From positions 1 through 64,000 of the forward strand of contig NZ_JACSQI010000004.1 in the NCBI RefSeq assembly GCF_014836715.1: a stretch of DNA of 64,000 nucleotides. The letters run 5' to 3'. Below the pieces are notes generated by a model. That model did not search any database and was not told the DNA's origin. It saw nothing but the letters and a program-made list of their open reading frames with translations. This DNA is from Escherichia whittamii (GTDB lineage: Bacteria; Pseudomonadota; Gammaproteobacteria; Enterobacterales; Enterobacteriaceae). Below are positions 19,100 through 29,522 of the stretch, in pieces. Every line of letters starts with the position of its first letter. The stretch's first letter is position 1. A program made the position numbers and the translations under genes.

Positions 19100-20019
19100 G
19101 TTATCTGCTCTTGTTACCCCATATACGCATAGAAAACGCTAACGCCGTCTCCGGGTTGACCTGGGGATTTCCGTCGATGACCCATTTTCTCGGTTATGTT
19201 CATGCGCTTTCTCGCAAGGTGGTGGACGAATTTGGCGTGAGTTTTAACGGTTGTGCGGTAGTAAGCCATGAACAGCATATTCAGGCATACAGTTCCGGGC
19301 GCGATTTTCAGTTTGCGCTCACCCGTAACCCATTAACCAGAGAAGGTAAAACCGCGTCGTTCAATGAAGAGGGGCGTATGCACCTGACGGTTTCTCTACT
19401 TATTGAATGTAATGGTGAAATTACTAATGGTGAATACGGTAGAAAAGCCCTGTGTGACCATCTGAAAGTGCTTTGCCAGAGCCATAAACTGGCGGGTGGC
19501 AGCATTGTCAGTATGCGCGAACCGCAGCTTTTTCATGCTCCTGAAGATGAAAAGCAACTGCGTAAAATCATCTGGCGTTTAATGCCTGGTTACGCGCTTT
19601 ACGATCGCAGCGAATGGCTGGCTGAACATCACCAACAACATCCCGACATATCGTTGCTTGATGCCTGGCTTGATTTTGCCGCCATTAAATATCAGGCCGA
19701 ATCTCCGGCAGAAGACAACAGCGCACAATGGGTATACCAGCCGAAGCCAATGCCTGGTTTCCTGGTGCCGTTAATGTGCGGTTACCAACGCATATCTCCT
19801 GTTTACGCTCCCGGTGAAGTTGAAAATGCGCGCGATACCGTGACGCCATTTGCCTTTGCCGAAGCGGTTTATGGCATTGGCGAATGGCGCGGATTACATC
19901 GCATTACTGACTTACAACCGCTGATGTGGCGCTACCGTACAACGGACACTGGTTACTATTGCTCGGCAATACCAGTCGTTGACGACCCTACTACTAATGA
20001 AGATGACGATACAGAATAA
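19096..20019 (+). CDS. csy2: type I-F Csy complex subunit Csy2 (Cas5f)
   Basis: 307-aa Cas5-type RAMP protein that caps the crRNA 5' handle with Csy1. The N-terminus ([27 protein letters not shown]) is typical of Csy2, and a [14 protein letters not shown] segment occurs near residue 265 ([17 protein letters not shown]). The ATG overlaps the csy1 stop by 4 bp, implying translational coupling. No damage is visible. Confidence 0.95.
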   Translation: MSYLLLLPHIRIENANAVSGLTWGFPSMTHFLGYVHALSRKVVDEFGVSFNGCAVVSHEQHIQAYSSGRDFQFALTRNPLTREGKTASFNEEGRMHLTVSLLIECNGEITNGEYGRKALCDHLKVLCQSHKLAGGSIVSMREPQLFHAPEDEKQLRKIIWRLMPGYALYDRSEWLAEHHQQHPDISLLDAWLDFAAIKYQAESPAEDNSAQWVYQPKPMPGFLVPLMCGYQRISPVYAPGEVENARDTVTPFAFAEAVYGIGEWRGLHRITDLQPLMWRYRTTDTGYYCSAIPVVDDPTTNEDDDTE

Positions 20020-20029
20020 GGACATAATT

Positions 20030-21031
20030 ATGGCAAAGGCCCCTGTAGCAGTAAAAACGGCGTCAGTACTGGCATTTGAGCGCAAACTGGCAACCTCTGA
20101 CGCGGTGATGTACGCAGGTAACTGGCAAGGAAATGAATGGCAACCTATTGAGATTCAGGAGAAAGCGGTACGCGGAACCATCTCCAATCGCCTGAAAAAC
20201 ACGATTACCAGCGACCCCACCAAACTGGATGCAGAAATCCAAAAAGCCAACTTGCAGCGGGTAGATGTGGCAGCGCTTCCGGTTGATGCTGATACGCTAA
20301 AAGTGATGTTTACGCTGCGCGTGCTGGGTAATTTATCCTCACCTTCAGTATGTAATGATATGGCGTATCAGGAGGCGCTTTCCGACGTTATTGAAGGTTA
20401 TATCAGCGAACATGGCTTTAAAGAGCTGGCGCTTCGCTATGCCCTGAATCTGGCAAATGGTCGTTTTCTGTGGCGTAACCGTATCGGTGCCGAGCAAATT
20501 CAGGTGAAAGTCACCGCGAACAACAAATCATGGACTTTTAACAGCCATGACTTCTCTTTACGTCAATTTGATCAGGGCCAGAGTAGCGTCACAAAACTGG
20601 CGTCAACGATTGAACAAGGATTAAGCGGGAAAGAGTGGGTAATGCTTACCGTTGAAGCGCAGGTTCGTCTTGGTGCCGGGCAAGAAGTTTTCCCGTCGCA
20701 GGAGCTGGTACTCGACAGCAACAGTAGCAAAAGTCGCGTGTTATATCAGGTGGCTGGCATTGCCGGAATCCACTCTCAGAAGATTGGCAATGCTTTACGT
20801 ACCATCGATACCTGGCATCCGAAAGTTGATGAATTGGGGGCTATCGCCGTGGAACCTTACGGTTCTGTAACCAGTCGCGGTGTGGCCTGCCGTCAACCGA
20901 AAGAAAAACTCGATTTTTATACCTTATTGGACAATTGGGTGACTAAAGGGATGAAACCAGACGTTGCGCAGCAGCACTACGTGATGGCTGTGCTGATCCG
21001 TGGCGGTGTCTTTGGTGAGAAATCGGAATAA
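20030..21031 (+). CDS. csy3: type I-F Csy complex backbone Csy3 (Cas7f)
   Basis: 333-aa Cas7-family protein. Six copies polymerise along the crRNA spacer and flip out every sixth base. Start: the ATG at 20030 ([20 protein letters not shown], the usual Csy3 beginning) with AAGGA 9 bases upstream. An in-frame ATG at 19979 inside csy2 would add 17 unrelated residues. Conserved features include [11 protein letters not shown] near residue 104 and [14 protein letters not shown] near 142. It lies 10 bp after csy2. Confidence 0.95.
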   Translation: MAKAPVAVKTASVLAFERKLATSDAVMYAGNWQGNEWQPIEIQEKAVRGTISNRLKNTITSDPTKLDAEIQKANLQRVDVAALPVDADTLKVMFTLRVLGNLSSPSVCNDMAYQEALSDVIEGYISEHGFKELALRYALNLANGRFLWRNRIGAEQIQVKVTANNKSWTFNSHDFSLRQFDQGQSSVTKLASTIEQGLSGKEWVMLTVEAQVRLGAGQEVFPSQELVLDSNSSKSRVLYQVAGIAGIHSQKIGNALRTIDTWHPKVDELGAIAVEPYGSVTSRGVACRQPKEKLDFYTLLDNWVTKGMKPDVAQQHYVMAVLIRGGVFGEKSE

Positions 21032-21041
21032 GGAGCTGCCA

Positions 21042-21596
21042 ATGGATCACTACCTTGAGATCCGCGTTCTGCCAGATCCTGAATTTTCGAGCGAAATGTT
21101 GATGGCGGCGTTATTTGCCAAACTGCATCGGGTATTAGGTGCAAGGGGGCAAGGTGATATCGGCGTGAGTTTCCCGGACGTTAATGTTATGCCTGGAGCG
21201 CGTTTACGCTTGCATGGAAGCCCTCAGGCATTGCAGGCGCTTGAAGCCTCAGCGTGGCGTAAAGGACTTACGGATTATTGCCAATGTTCGCCTGTCACTC
21301 CCGTTCCAGAAATAAAGGGCTGGCGAGTAGTAAGCCGTGTGCAGGTTAAAAGTAACCCCCAGCGTCTGTTAAGGCGTTCAGTGAAAAAAGGCTGGCTTAC
21401 TGAAGAACAGGCGATTGAGCGACTGGCGACGCAAGCTGAACAGCGGACCGATTTACCTTTTCTTAATATGAAGAGTTTATCGAGTCAGCAGCAGTTCAAA
21501 TTGTTTATCCGACACGGGGATTTGCTTACGGAACCGGTTAAAGGGGTATTCAGTAGTTATGGATTAAGCGCAACCGCCACTATTCCCTGGTTTTGA
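21042..21596 (+). CDS. csy4: crRNA endoribonuclease Csy4 (Cas6f)
   Basis: 184-aa Cas6f that cuts each repeat just 3' of the CTGCC/GGCAG hairpin and stays bound to the crRNA 3' end. The catalytic histidine is present at residue 29 (FAKLHRV). The Arg-rich helix that enters the hairpin groove (SNPQRLLRRSVKKG) is near residues 105-118. The C-terminus YGLSATATIPWF is typical. Start: the ATG at 21042 (MDHYLEIRV) has AAGGAG seven bases upstream. It ends the operon and is followed by a terminator at 21616. The second CRISPR array common after csy4 in E. coli I-F loci is not seen here. Confidence 0.96.
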   Translation: MDHYLEIRVLPDPEFSSEMLMAALFAKLHRVLGARGQGDIGVSFPDVNVMPGARLRLHGSPQALQALEASAWRKGLTDYCQCSPVTPVPEIKGWRVVSRVQVKSNPQRLLRRSVKKGWLTEEQAIERLATQAEQRTDLPFLNMKSLSSQQQFKLFIRHGDLLTEPVKGVFSSYGLSATATIPWF

Positions 21597-21615
21597 TTGG
21601 TTAGCTGTAATGTAT

Positions 21616-21646
21616 AAAAGACCTGGCCTTACAGTCAGGTCTTTTT
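21616..21646 (+). terminator. csy operon terminator
   Basis: AAAAGACCTG / CAGGTCTTTT stem with a 10-nt loop and a T run, 20 bp after the csy4 stop. Confidence 0.85.
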
Positions 21647-21974
21647 GTCTATTGAAAGACTCCTCCCGGCTGGAAATGGCATAAAGAATTCAATACCCAA
21701 CACTTTCATCAGCATACGGATATTATTTTAAATAAAGTGTCCGCAATTGATTATGCGTATTGATTTATCTTCTAAACACATCAAATAACACCGAATAGTA
21801 AACAAGGTAAATATTTTTATGGGTATTTTTTGTTTGTTATGTGTTTTTGATAATTTGATTTGAATCACGAAAACAACTTGTTTACATTGCGATAGAAAAT
21901 GTAATTTGCGAAATTTATTTCCGAGAGGACAGAGACTCTCAATCACCTGGAATAAATTAGTTAAGGAATAGACT
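21647..21974 (+). promoter_or_regulatory. fimbrial operon upstream region
   Basis: 328 bp of AT-rich sequence between the csy terminator and the fimbrial pilin gene, much lower in GC than its neighbours. It should carry the fimbrial promoter. It contains no CRISPR repeats, IS ends or invertible-element inverted repeats that I can recognise. AAGGAA at 21963-21968 is the ribosome-binding site of the pilin gene. Confidence 0.5.
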
Positions 21975-22523
21975 ATGAAACGTTCAATTATTGCAGTTGC
22001 AGTATTATCTTCTCTTTTTATGAGTGCAGGGGCTTTTGCAGAGGAGGGGAGTGAACAGGGTGAGTTAGTTATTACCGGTAATGTAGTCGGGACTACTTGC
22101 CAATTTATCGGAAATAGCCAGGCCACTATTGCTATGAACGATATTGGTGCAGATCAATTTAAAGACCAAAGTGCCGGATTTATCTATAATGGTTATTCAA
22201 ATAAAACAACTGTGCCGTTGACGGTGAAATGTACAGGAGACGAGGCACCCAGAATTACGTTTTCCAGAAGTCAGTTTGATGCAAATCGTAGCGATATCAC
22301 CATTAATACAGCGGCAAACCCAAATGGTGCTGGTTTTGCTGTCTACTATGAGAGTGCAGATGGGCAACCTCAAAAGATTGAAGGTGATAAAAGTATTGCG
22401 TTAGAAAAAAATAGCTCTAATGAATATACATTAAATTTCAGCGCGAAATATGCTCAATCAGGTAGTTCGGTGACTGCTGGACCGGTTAACTCTGCTCTGA
22501 CAATGACTGTCGTGACAGATTAA
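21975..22523 (+). CDS. fimbrial major subunit (chaperone-usher pilin)
   Basis: 182-aa secreted pilin. The signal peptide MKRSIIAVAVLSSLFMSAGAFA is cleaved before EEGSEQ. The mature part has the pilin fold signature: a donor-strand segment (GELVITGNVV), a cysteine pair (TTCQF and VKCTG) about 44 residues apart, and an alternating hydrophobic C-terminal strand (SALTMTVVTD). It is exported by Sec, capped by the downstream chaperone and assembled by the usher. It is the first gene of a four-gene operon and is followed by a strong hairpin, which often boosts pilin over the rest. I cannot name the fimbrial type. Confidence 0.85.
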   Translation: MKRSIIAVAVLSSLFMSAGAFAEEGSEQGELVITGNVVGTTCQFIGNSQATIAMNDIGADQFKDQSAGFIYNGYSNKTTVPLTVKCTGDEAPRITFSRSQFDANRSDITINTAANPNGAGFAVYYESADGQPQKIEGDKSIALEKNSSNEYTLNFSAKYAQSGSSVTAGPVNSALTMTVVTD

Positions 22524-22533
22524 TACTGTGTTT

Positions 22534-22555
22534 ATCGGCGACTGCGGTCGCCGAT
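22534..22555 (+). terminator. intra-operon hairpin after pilin gene
   Basis: Perfect 9-bp stem ATCGGCGAC / GTCGCCGAT with a 4-nt loop, followed by only TTCTC. It is more likely a partial terminator or mRNA 3'-end stabiliser between pilin and chaperone than a full stop. Confidence 0.6.
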
Positions 22556-22577
22556 TTCTCAAACAAGGATTGTTATC

Positions 22578-23258
22578 ATGAAAAAATTAATAGCCTTCTT
22601 GCTAGCTGGCATGGTCACGCCTGCGTGGGGCGGCGTTTATATCTACGGCACTCGCGTTATTTATCCAGAACAAAAAAAAGAGATTACCGTTCAGTTAATG
22701 AATGAAGGTAATCGTAGCGCCCTGGTTCAGTCATGGATTGATGATGGCGATACCAGCCTGCCCCCAGAAAAAATTCATGTTCCGTTCGTGCTGACGCCAC
22801 CAGTGGCTCACGTAAAAGAGGGCGAGGGGCAACAACTCAAAATCAAAAAATTGGCGAATACCCTACCTAAAGATCGCGAAAGCCTGTTCTTCCTTAATGT
22901 GCTAGACATCCCACCTAATTGCCCCGAATTAGAAGATAAGAATGGCATAAAATTCGCCATGCAGAACCGTATTAAATTTATCTACCGCCCAGAGGGACTT
23001 ACTGGTGTGGATAAAGAAAGTTTTCGTCGTCTGAGTATTAAACATGCCACTGGCGGCATTAATATTAAAAACAACTCCGCAAACTGGATAACTATTCCTG
23101 AGTTGAGTGGGAATGTAAAGATAAATAAGGAAACGTTGTTGTTAGCACCCTGGTCAGATAAGTCTATTTCCACTGCCTCTGTTATCAATCAATATACAAT
23201 TACGCTTATTGATGATAATGGAAACTATTTGAGTGAAAAAGTAAAAACTGTCAAATAG
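22578..23258 (+). CDS. periplasmic fimbrial chaperone (PapD/FimC-like)
   Basis: 226 aa with signal peptide MKKLIAFLLAGMVTPAWG. Two Ig-like domains: the first has the subunit-binding arginine region (GTRVIYPEQKKEITVQLMN) and the G1 donor-strand area ending LPKDRESLFFLNVLDIPP near residues 95-112, a classic FGS-type chaperone signature. The second begins near IKFIYRPEGL. It donates a strand to unassembled pilins and delivers them to the usher. SD AAGGA lies before the ATG, and it ends 14 bp before the usher start. Confidence 0.9.
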   Translation: MKKLIAFLLAGMVTPAWGGVYIYGTRVIYPEQKKEITVQLMNEGNRSALVQSWIDDGDTSLPPEKIHVPFVLTPPVAHVKEGEGQQLKIKKLANTLPKDRESLFFLNVLDIPPNCPELEDKNGIKFAMQNRIKFIYRPEGLTGVDKESFRRLSIKHATGGINIKNNSANWITIPELSGNVKINKETLLLAPWSDKSISTASVINQYTITLIDDNGNYLSEKVKTVK

Positions 23259-23272
23259 ATCAGGGATTGATT

Positions 23273-25759
23273 ATGTCTAAACTTAATTCTATTACACTGG
23301 CTATTCTGTCGGTGTTGGCAACGTCATCTGCATGGGCTAAAGATGAAACATTTGACACCCATTTTATGATTGGCGGATTAAATGGGGAAAAAATTTCTGA
23401 CTATCATATTAATAGTGATAAGCCGATGCCCGGTATCTACGATATGGATGTTTACCTGAATAATCAGTGGCGCGGACACTATAATGTCGATATTAAAGAT
23501 GATCCGGATGCTACATGTCTATCCTGGGATCAGTTAAAGCAAATAGGGATCCTCACTGAAGGAATTAGTGTCGATAAAAGCATTGAATGTGTACCACTTC
23601 GGGATGCAGTACAGGGAGGCCGCGTCGACTATGATATTGGGCATTTCAACCTGAAGTTAAGTGTACCCCAGGCCTATGTCGTTGAGTATGAACGCGGATA
23701 TGTCCCGCCTGAGGCATGGGATCGCGGGATTAACGCATTATATACTTCTTATTATGCCAGTCAGTATTACAGCAATTATAAGCATGGAGGAGATAATAAA
23801 AGTAGCTATTTAAATCTGAACAGTGGGTTAAATCTCCTGGGCTGGCAGTTGCATTCAAATGCCAATTATACGAAAAGTGACGAGAGCAGCGGTAAATGGA
23901 AGAGTAACACGTTATATCTGGAGCGCGGAATTTCACAAATACTTGGCACATTGCGTGCGGGTGAAATGTATACCGGTTCTGATGTTTTTGACTCAGTGCG
24001 TTTTCGCGGTGTACGCCTTTGGCGCGATATGCAAATGTTGCCGAACTCTAAACAGAATTTTACTCCTGTGGTGCGCGGAGTTGCCCAGAGTAACGCACTT
24101 GTCACTATCGAACAAAATGGCTTTGTGATTTACCAGAAAGAGGTTCCGCCAGGACCATTCGCCATTGATGATTTGCAACTTGCTGGTGGTGGGGCAGATC
24201 TGGAAGTTACCGTTAAAGAAGCTAACGGTTCGGTTTCGCGTTATCGTGTACCTTATTCATCGGTGCCAAATATGTTGCAACCGGGCGTTTCGAAATATGA
24301 ATTTGCTGCCGGACGTAGCCGTATTGAGGGAGCCAGCAATCAGTCGGATTTTATTCAAGGAAGCTATCAGTATGGTCTTAATAATTTGCTGACACTGTAT
24401 GCTGGCACGCAGCTGTCTGATAATTATTCATCATTTGTTCTCGGCACAGGATGGAATACACCGATTGGTGCTGTATCGGTTGATTTTACCCATTCACACA
24501 GTGAGCAAGATAACGGTGATGTATTTAATGGTCAAAGTTATCAGGTTGCCTGGAACAAATATCTCTCACAGAGTGGGACGCAATTTTCTCTGGCTGCATG
24601 GCGTTACTCTTCTCGGGATTATCGTACTTTTAACGATCACGTGTGGGCAAATAACAGGAATAGATATAATCGCGAAGATGACTCAGTTTATGATATCGCC
24701 GACTATTATCAGTATGATTTCGGTCGTAAGAACAGCTTTTCTGTCAACATAAACCAGTCATTACCGGAAAAGTGGGGATATTTATCGGTCAGCGGTCAAT
24801 GGCGGGATTATTGGGAACGCGATGGGACAGGGAAAGATTATCAACTCAGCTATTCGAATTCCTGGGAACGCCTTAGTTATACCTTGTCTGTTAGCCAGAC
24901 TTACGATGAAGATAACCGCGAAGATAGACGCATTAACTTATATTTCTCAATTCCCTTCTCGTGGGGCGATGGAATCACTGAAAAACGACGAGATTTATTT
25001 GTTTCTAACTCGACCACTTTTGATAAAGACGGCTATCGGTCGAATAATACCAGCCTCAGCGGTGTAGCGGGGAGTCGCGATCAGTTCAGCTACGGCGCTA
25101 ACTTAAGCCATCAACACCATGGCAGCGAAACAACAGCAGGTGGAAACCTGACCTGGCGTGCGCCATTGGCGACTATTGGTGGCAGCTATAGCCAGTCGAA
25201 AAGATATCAACAGATTAGCGGTAATATTCAAGGCGGTTTAGTCGCGTGGGCGGACGGGGTTGCACTGGCTCCCAGACTTTCCGATACGTTCGCTATTGTC
25301 AAAGCGCCGGGGCTGGAGGGAGCGGCGGTGCAGGGATATCGTTACCTGACCACGGATAGCAAAGGCTACGCTATTTATGACAACCTGACGCCGTATCGTG
25401 AAAATACGTTGCTGTTGGATATTGCAGACAGTAAAAACGATGTGGCGCTTCTGGGTAACCGCAAAAGCACCGTTCCATATCGTGGTGCGGTAGTGATGAC
25501 GCAGTTTGAGACTGATAAACGCAAACCCTGGTATTTCCTCTCCCAACGTCCTGATGGTTCTCCGTTGCCGTTTGGTTATGAGGTTGAAGATGAAAGCGGC
25601 AATAATGTGGGCTTAGTAGGGCAGGGAAGTCGGATATTTATTCGCACCAATGATGTTCCCGCGGCGATTCGCGTCTCGGTTAATAAACAGCAGGAACAAT
25701 TCTGCACTATTACCTTTGATAACGTTATTGATGAGAATAAAGTTTATATTTGTCGTTAA
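23273..25759 (+). CDS. outer-membrane fimbrial usher
   Basis: 828-aa usher. The signal peptide ends at SSAWA, and the N-terminal periplasmic domain starts KDETFDTHFMIGG. A long 24-strand beta-barrel with aromatic and Tyr/Asn/Ser-rich strands and a plug region (ANALVTIEQNGFVIYQKEVPPGPFAIDDL) follows. Two C-terminal domains end in a Cys pair (EQFCTITF...VYICR). It secretes and polymerises the fimbria. Start: the ATG at 23273 has CAGGGA six bases upstream; a TTG two codons earlier is unlikely. It ends 11 bp before the tip protein gene. Confidence 0.93.
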   Translation: MSKLNSITLAILSVLATSSAWAKDETFDTHFMIGGLNGEKISDYHINSDKPMPGIYDMDVYLNNQWRGHYNVDIKDDPDATCLSWDQLKQIGILTEGISVDKSIECVPLRDAVQGGRVDYDIGHFNLKLSVPQAYVVEYERGYVPPEAWDRGINALYTSYYASQYYSNYKHGGDNKSSYLNLNSGLNLLGWQLHSNANYTKSDESSGKWKSNTLYLERGISQILGTLRAGEMYTGSDVFDSVRFRGVRLWRDMQMLPNSKQNFTPVVRGVAQSNALVTIEQNGFVIYQKEVPPGPFAIDDLQLAGGGADLEVTVKEANGSVSRYRVPYSSVPNMLQPGVSKYEFAAGRSRIEGASNQSDFIQGSYQYGLNNLLTLYAGTQLSDNYSSFVLGTGWNTPIGAVSVDFTHSHSEQDNGDVFNGQSYQVAWNKYLSQSGTQFSLAAWRYSSRDYRTFNDHVWANNRNRYNREDDSVYDIADYYQYDFGRKNSFSVNINQSLPEKWGYLSVSGQWRDYWERDGTGKDYQLSYSNSWERLSYTLSVSQTYDEDNREDRRINLYFSIPFSWGDGITEKRRDLFVSNSTTFDKDGYRSNNTSLSGVAGSRDQFSYGANLSHQHHGSETTAGGNLTWRAPLATIGGSYSQSKRYQQISGNIQGGLVAWADGVALAPRLSDTFAIVKAPGLEGAAVQGYRYLTTDSKGYAIYDNLTPYRENTLLLDIADSKNDVALLGNRKSTVPYRGAVVMTQFETDKRKPWYFLSQRPDGSPLPFGYEVEDESGNNVGLVGQGSRIFIRTNDVPAAIRVSVNKQQEQFCTITFDNVIDENKVYICR

Positions 25760-25770
25760 AGGATTTGTTT

Positions 25771-26784
25771 ATGAAAAAATATTGTTTTTTGTTTTTACTG
25801 GCTTTGCCTTTTTGGGGGCAGGCTAAATGTACCCTGGGGCCTAATACAACAGCAAGCCAAACGATAGAACTAGATATGGCACAAGATACGGTAACGGCTG
25901 TAATTAATACAAATTTAGTTGATACGTTCACATGTAATGCAACAAGCGATAAAATGTATTATGCAACACCGTTAAAAGATTATATCGTTGAACTTAGAGA
26001 GTCGGATTCGGGGAAGTCAATTTTTATGAAATTTAATCTTGAGAGTAGTAGTTTTCCTGTTTCTACTGGAACTGATTCCTTGGGTGCTTCTCCAAAAGAA
26101 TATAACACTCAGGATGTTATAAATACCAAGCCGTTCACTCTTAAGGCCGAATATGTAGGGCCAACGAGTAAAGTAGACCATACAATAACCACCAATATCG
26201 ACAAGATAACCATCCCGCGCCCCGCTATTAGCATACTAACAGATAACTCTTGCAATAATAATATCATATCATGGCTTTTATGTTGGGTTACTGGGCGACT
26301 AAATAGTGATGTTTCTTATACTCAGAATATAGAATTTAGCATCAAACACAAACCCACAACCTGTAGTTTCTCGCAACAGACTTATGAAATAAGAATGCCA
26401 GAAACAACGATAAGTGAGATGCAATCTGCCAATAACACAAAATCAGGTTCTATAGATCTGGTTTTAAATTGCAACAGTGTTTATAACGTCACGACTAATC
26501 CAGTAAGTTTTAAAGTTGCGCGTGGTGAATGGGATGATAGTGGAACAATACTGAAAAATACATTACCCGATGGTGCTAAGGGGGTTGGGTTCCAGATTTA
26601 TAATGGTAACGCAACGACACCGTTAAAGTTAGGCGATACTCTAATGAACAAACTAACTAAAATGGCGGCCATTGAGAATCAGTACACTTTCCCGATCACC
26701 GCGAAATATGTCCGCGTGAAGGAGGAAGCACTACAGCCTGGAGAAGTCCAAAGCAAAGCGATATTTGCCGTATCTTACGACTAA
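25771..26784 (+). CDS. fimbrial tip adhesin-like protein
   Basis: 337-aa secreted protein, signal peptide MKKYCFLFLLALPFWGQA. The size and layout suit a two-domain tip adhesin. Residues about 20-185 form an unrecognised N-terminal domain, probably receptor binding, with Cys residues at both ends. From about 195 a pilin domain follows, with Cys in TTCSFSQQTYEIRMPE and LVLNCNS and a C-terminal strand QSKAIFAVSYD. Codon use is AT-rich in the N-terminal half compared with the usher. SD AAAGGA is seven bases before the ATG. No ligand can be predicted. Confidence 0.8.
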   Translation: MKKYCFLFLLALPFWGQAKCTLGPNTTASQTIELDMAQDTVTAVINTNLVDTFTCNATSDKMYYATPLKDYIVELRESDSGKSIFMKFNLESSSFPVSTGTDSLGASPKEYNTQDVINTKPFTLKAEYVGPTSKVDHTITTNIDKITIPRPAISILTDNSCNNNIISWLLCWVTGRLNSDVSYTQNIEFSIKHKPTTCSFSQQTYEIRMPETTISEMQSANNTKSGSIDLVLNCNSVYNVTTNPVSFKVARGEWDDSGTILKNTLPDGAKGVGFQIYNGNATTPLKLGDTLMNKLTKMAAIENQYTFPITAKYVRVKEEALQPGEVQSKAIFAVSYD

Positions 26785-26811
26785 TGGGTATGGTGATCAG
26801 CCACTGATTTT

Positions 26812-26846
26812 CACGTACTTTCGAAGAGGAAGTACGTGTTTTTTAT
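26812..26846 (+). terminator. fimbrial operon terminator
   Basis: CACGTACTT / AAGTACGTG stem with a 9-nt loop followed by TTTTTTATT, 28 bp after the tip gene stop. Confidence 0.85.
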
Positions 26847-26868
26847 TTAAGGCGTTCAATACTTAAAA

Positions 26869-26896
26869 AGCCCGTACTTACGTACGAGCTCTTCTT
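26869..26896 (-). terminator. terminator of tRNA-Ser repeat transcript (distal copy)
   Basis: Minus strand: CTCGTAC loop GTACGGG followed by CTTTTT. The same hairpin with a GAAA loop recurs in each 182-bp unit (near 27051, 27233 and 27415), so termination can occur after the tRNA or after each repeat. Confidence 0.7.
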
Positions 26897-26902
26897 AAAA
26901 TA

Positions 26903-27448
26903 TGGCGGTGAGGCGGGGATTGACTAGCTTCGCTCGCCCTGCGGGCAGCCCGTTCACTGCGTTCGCGGTCTGTCCAACTGGCTGCCGCCAGTTGTCGAAC
27001 CCGGGTCCGGGCTTCTCATCCCCGCCAGGCTGTGCAACATGTGAAAAAAAAGCCCGTACTTTCGTACGAGCTCTTCTTAAAATATGGCGGTGAGGCGGGG
27101 ATTGACTCGCTTCGCTCGCCCTGCGGGCAGCCCGTTCACTGCGTTCGCGGTCTGTCCAACTGGCTGCCGCCAGTTGTCGAACCCGGGTCCGGGCTTCTCA
27201 TCCCCGCCAGGCTGTGCAACATGTGAAAAAAAAGCCCGTACTTTCGTACGAGCTCTTCTTAAAATATGGCGGTGAGGCGGGGATTGACTCGCTTCGCTCG
27301 CCCTGCGGGCAGCCCGTTCACTGCGTTCGCGGTCTGTCCAACTGGCTGCCGCCAGTTGTCGAACCCGGGTCCGGGCTTCTCATCCCCGCCAGGCTGTGCA
27401 ACATGTGAAAAAAAAGCCCGTACTTTCGTACGAGCTCTTCTTAAAATA
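26903..27448 (-). repeat. three 182-bp tandem repeats downstream of tRNA-Ser (RtT-like)
   Basis: Units start (plus coordinate) at 26903, 27085 and 27267, and the tRNA itself at 27449, a constant 182-bp period. Each unit carries the last 19 nt of the tRNA (minus-strand AATCCCCGCCTCACCGCCA), a GC-rich stem-rich segment and the Rho-independent hairpin. The two tRNA-proximal units look identical; the distal one has a few changes (TGACTAGC for TGACTCGC). The tyrT locus of E. coli has the same design (about 178-bp units with the 19-nt tRNA 3' end, RtT RNA). ORFs of 63-64 codons here are repeat artefacts. Confidence 0.92.
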
Positions 27449-27536
27449 TGGCGGTGAGGCGGGGATTCGAACCCCGGATACGTTGCCGTATACACACTTT
27501 CCAGGCGTGCTCCTTCAGCCACTCGGACACCTCACC
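27449..27536 (-). tRNA. serX: tRNA-Ser (anticodon GGA)
   Basis: 88-nt class II tRNA with encoded CCA. Acceptor arms GGTGAGG / CCTCACC, an anticodon loop containing CTGGAAA (anticodon GGA, reads UCC and UCU) and a long variable arm. K-12 has two identical copies, serW next to clpA/infA and serX next to ghrA. Position before ghrA points to serX, but serW is the tRNA normally close to the I-F locus, so the gene may be a recombinant of the two. Confidence 0.96.
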
Positions 27537-28708
<1,172 letters not shown>

Positions 28709-28762
28709 TAAAGCGCCAGGATTCCTGCTATCCTTGGCAAGAATTGAATACAGGAGAGAGTT

Positions 28763-29500
28763 ATGTATCCCGTCGACCTTCATATGCATACTGTTGCCAG
28801 CACGCATGCATACAGCACATTAAGTGATTACATTGCCCAGGCTAAACAGAAAGGAATCAAGCTTTTTGCAATTACCGATCATGGACCAGATATGGAAGAT
28901 GCGCCGCATCACTGGCATTTCATTAATATGCGTATTTGGCCACGAGTGGTTGATGGGGTAGGGATCCTGCGCGGCATTGAGGCCAACATTAAAAATGTTG
29001 ACGGCGAAATTGACTGTAGTGGCAAAATGTTTGAGTCGCTGGATTTAATCATCGCTGGTTTTCATGAACCGGTTTTTGCGCCACATGATGAAGCGACCAA
29101 TACGCAAGCGATGATCGCGACTATCGCCAGCGGCAATGTGCACATAATAAGCCATCCGGGCAACCCGAAATATCCTATTGATTTCAAAGCAGTTGCTGAA
29201 GCAGCCGCGAAACACCAGGTCGCGCTGGAAATCAATAATTCGTCTTTCTTACACTCGCGCAAAGGCAGTGAAGATAACTGCCGTGCAGTTGCTGCTGCGG
29301 TGCGCGATGCTGGCGGTTGGGTGGCATTAGGCTCGGATTCTCATACCGCGTTTAGTATGGGTGAATTTGAAGAGTGTCGTAAAATTCTCGACGCGGTTGA
29401 TTTTCCAGAAGAACGCATTTTGAATGTTTCACCGCGCCGTTTACTCAACTTCCTCGAATCCCGCGGTATGGCGCCGATTGCGGAATTTGCCGAACTTTAA
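28763..29500 (+). CDS. ycdX: PHP-domain zinc phosphatase YcdX
   Basis: 245-aa metal-dependent hydrolase of the PHP family with a trinuclear Zn site. Metal ligands: DLHMHT at residues 5-10, TDHGPD near 38, GIEANIK near 71, HEPV near 100, HPGNP near 131, and GSDSH near 191. Involved in swarming in E. coli; the natural substrate is uncertain. SD AGGAGAG precedes the ATG. ycdY follows 22 bp later and encodes its dedicated chaperone. Confidence 0.95.
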   Translation: MYPVDLHMHTVASTHAYSTLSDYIAQAKQKGIKLFAITDHGPDMEDAPHHWHFINMRIWPRVVDGVGILRGIEANIKNVDGEIDCSGKMFESLDLIIAGFHEPVFAPHDEATNTQAMIATIASGNVHIISHPGNPKYPIDFKAVAEAAAKHQVALEINNSSFLHSRKGSEDNCRAVAAAVRDAGGWVALGSDSHTAFSMGEFEECRKILDAVDFPEERILNVSPRRLLNFLESRGMAPIAEFAEL

Positions 29501-29522
29501 TTGCTTTTATGGAAATAAATAA

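Noticed and set aside
21647-21974. Possible phase-variation switch upstream of the fimbrial pilin
   Set aside because: No inverted repeats or linked recombinase gene were found, and no clear GATC cluster.
26945-27345. GTTCACTGC strings in the 182-bp repeats that resemble the I-F repeat start
   Set aside because: Only nine bases match and the hairpin and handle do not follow, so they are chance similarity and not CRISPR repeats.
26902-27522. Repeated 63-64 codon ORFs in the tRNA-Ser repeats
   Set aside because: They are copies of the same GC-rich repeat unit, have no ribosome-binding site and overlap the tRNA on the other strand.
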